Positions 5,755-6,575 of a stretch of DNA of 6,575 nucleotides are shown here, in pieces. The position numbers and the translations under genes were made by a program. The DNA is taken from contig JAUSQB010000293.1 of the NCBI GenBank assembly GCA_030652715.1, positions 1 through 6,575 on the forward strand. The letters run 5' to 3'. The notes below the pieces were generated by a model. That model was not told where the DNA came from. It saw only the letters and a program-made list of their open reading frames with translations, and did no database searches. Positions within the stretch are counted from its first letter, which is position 1. Each line of letters opens with the position of its first letter. The DNA is from Rugosibacter sp. (lineage in GTDB: Bacteria > Pseudomonadota > Gammaproteobacteria > Burkholderiales > Rhodocyclaceae).

Positions 5755-6575
5755 GGCAAGCTGAGTTTTTCGAGAATGCGCTTGACTGGCGCGGGCAAGG
5801 CGGCAGTATCCAGCGCTGTTAAATCAAGCCAAAAGAAACCCGCTTCCATCACACTGGGGCGAAAGCTCACATGGCATAACAGCGGCGTGATGTGCAGGCG
5901 AAAATGTGTGAAGACGTGTAGAAAAGTCTTGTCCAGTATCGGATTCAAAAGCCCGTTTCTGGACGGCGCAGGGGATACGGCAAGCATGCGTGCACCGAAT
6001 TTTTTTTCAACATACGCAGCAGCCTTTTCTTCTGGCGGCAATTCCGGCAGCGAACGCAGGCCGCCCCAAATGCCTACCGGCGGGCGGGTTTCCAGCAGCA
6101 CGTGGTGCTCATGCACGAGCACCAGCAGGGTGACGTGGCGGTCAGGTTTCAAGCGACGCAGCTTTTTTTGCGGCAACTCGGCGGTGCGTCCGGTGGCGCG
6201 CGCTACGCAAATATCTTCTAACGGGCAGACGGGGCATTGTGGTCGGCTGCGTGTGCACAGCGTGGCGCCCAAATCCATTTGCGCCTGAATGTAGATAGCC
6301 ATGTTTTTGGACAAATCACGCTTCGGTGACCGCTTTGGTAACCGCTTTGGTAACAATTCCTCGGCGTGTTGCCAGAGCCGACTTTCCAGCGCCGTTGTGT
6401 CGGGTATTCCTTCAATGCCGAACGCGCGGCACAGAACGCGTTTGACGTTGCCATCCAGAATGGGCACGCGTGCGCCAAAGCACACCACGGCGATGGCGTT
6501 AGCGGTGGAGCGGCCAATGCCGGGCAACTTGGCAATGATTTCCGGCGCTTCTGGAAACACACCGTTATATTGTGT
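5742..6575 (-). CDS. mutY: Adenine DNA glycosylase MutY, N-terminus cut by window edge
   Basis: MutY removes adenine mispaired with 8-oxoguanine, preventing G:C to T:A mutations. The frame stays open to base 6575, and residues before the internal GTG at 6560 (TQYNG) still match the family, so the real start, with about 110 residues including the catalytic Glu, is outside. In the 277 visible residues are the helix-hairpin-helix LPGIGRSTA (17-25), the catalytic Asp41 in PILDGNVKRV, the four cysteines of the iron-sulphur loop at 107, 114, 117 and 123 (C-x6-C-x2-C-x5-C), and a C-terminal NUDIX-like domain for 8-oxoguanine recognition from about 145, with PPVGIWGGL and the FTHF turn at 222-225. 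A basic (L/S)PKR repeat insertion occupies 75-86, just before the segment leading to the iron-sulphur loop; E. coli MutY lacks it. The gene overlaps the 3' end of the Gx gene by 13 bases, tail to tail. Confidence 0.96.
   Translation of the reverse strand, partial: TQYNGVFPEAPEIIAKLPGIGRSTANAIAVVCFGARVPILDGNVKRVLCRAFGIEGIPDTTALESRLWQHAEELLPKRLPKRSPKRDLSKNMAIYIQAQMDLGATLCTRSRPQCPVCPLEDICVARATGRTAELPQKKLRRLKPDRHVTLLVLVHEHHVLLETRPPVGIWGGLRSLPELPPEEKAAAYVEKKFGARMLAVSPAPSRNGLLNPILDKTFLHVFTHFRLHITPLLCHVSFRPSVMEAGFFWLDLTALDTAALPAPVKRILEKLSLPQPA
6319..6354 (+). repeat. 12-base tandem repeat, three copies, in frame inside mutY
   Basis: Three adjacent 12-base units read CGCTTCGGTGAC, CGCTTTGGTAAC, CGCTTTGGTAAC on the plus strand; the last two are identical and the first differs at two positions. 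On the coding (minus) strand they give LPKR-LPKR-SPKR in MutY. Because the unit is a multiple of three, gain or loss of copies changes loop length without a frameshift. Confidence 0.9.

Noticed and set aside
5776..6288. Plus-strand open frame of 170 codons opposite mutY
   Set aside because: It is antisense to the NUDIX-like and iron-sulphur coding part of mutY and its Ser/Arg/Cys-rich translation resembles no family.
1..6575. CRISPR, transposon ends, tRNA, toxin-antitoxin or defence system
   Set aside because: No spaced direct repeats, transposase, cloverleaf or defence domains were seen; the only tandem repeat is the coding one in mutY.

Overview
The window looks like chromosomal DNA from a betaproteobacterium (Burkholderiales/Nitrosomonadales-like), judged by protein resemblance, moderately high GC, dense packing with short overlaps, and the co-occurrence of leucine-degradation genes, rapZ and mutY. 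A genus cannot be named from the sequence alone. Eight protein genes are supported; two run off the window edges. I see no RNA genes, insertion sequences, CRISPR array or phage genes.

Left part (1-3927): the 3' two thirds of a biotin-dependent acyl-CoA carboxylase alpha subunit, most likely methylcrotonyl-CoA carboxylase (mccA/liuD), is followed by a convergent Bcr/CflA-type MFS exporter on the minus strand. After a roughly 177-base divergent intergenic region comes hydroxymethylglutaryl-CoA lyase (mvaB/liuE/hmgL) on the plus strand. Together MccA (step 4) and the lyase (last step) place this as a leucine/isovalerate catabolic locus that yields acetyl-CoA and acetoacetate. The exporter splits it into two transcription units. 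A tiny DUF1289 four-cysteine protein follows the lyase closely.

Right part (3979-5754): rapZ (nucleotide-binding RNase adapter) is followed, with start/stop overlaps, by two small membrane genes. The first is a membrane-anchored NusG domain II protein and the second a Gx-transporter-family protein (often misnamed heptaprenyl diphosphate synthase component I). The latter two resemble the EetA/EetB pair of Gram-positive flavin-based electron-transfer loci, and here appear translationally coupled to rapZ.

Right edge (5742-6575): mutY (adenine DNA glycosylase) on the minus strand overlaps the end of the Gx gene tail to tail and loses its N-terminus at the window edge. It carries an in-frame 12-base tandem repeat that inserts an (L/S)PKR repeat just before the iron-sulphur loop.

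Nothing here is a clearly undescribed defence or mobile system. The points most worth following are the NusG_II/Gx pair behind rapZ and the repeat inside mutY.
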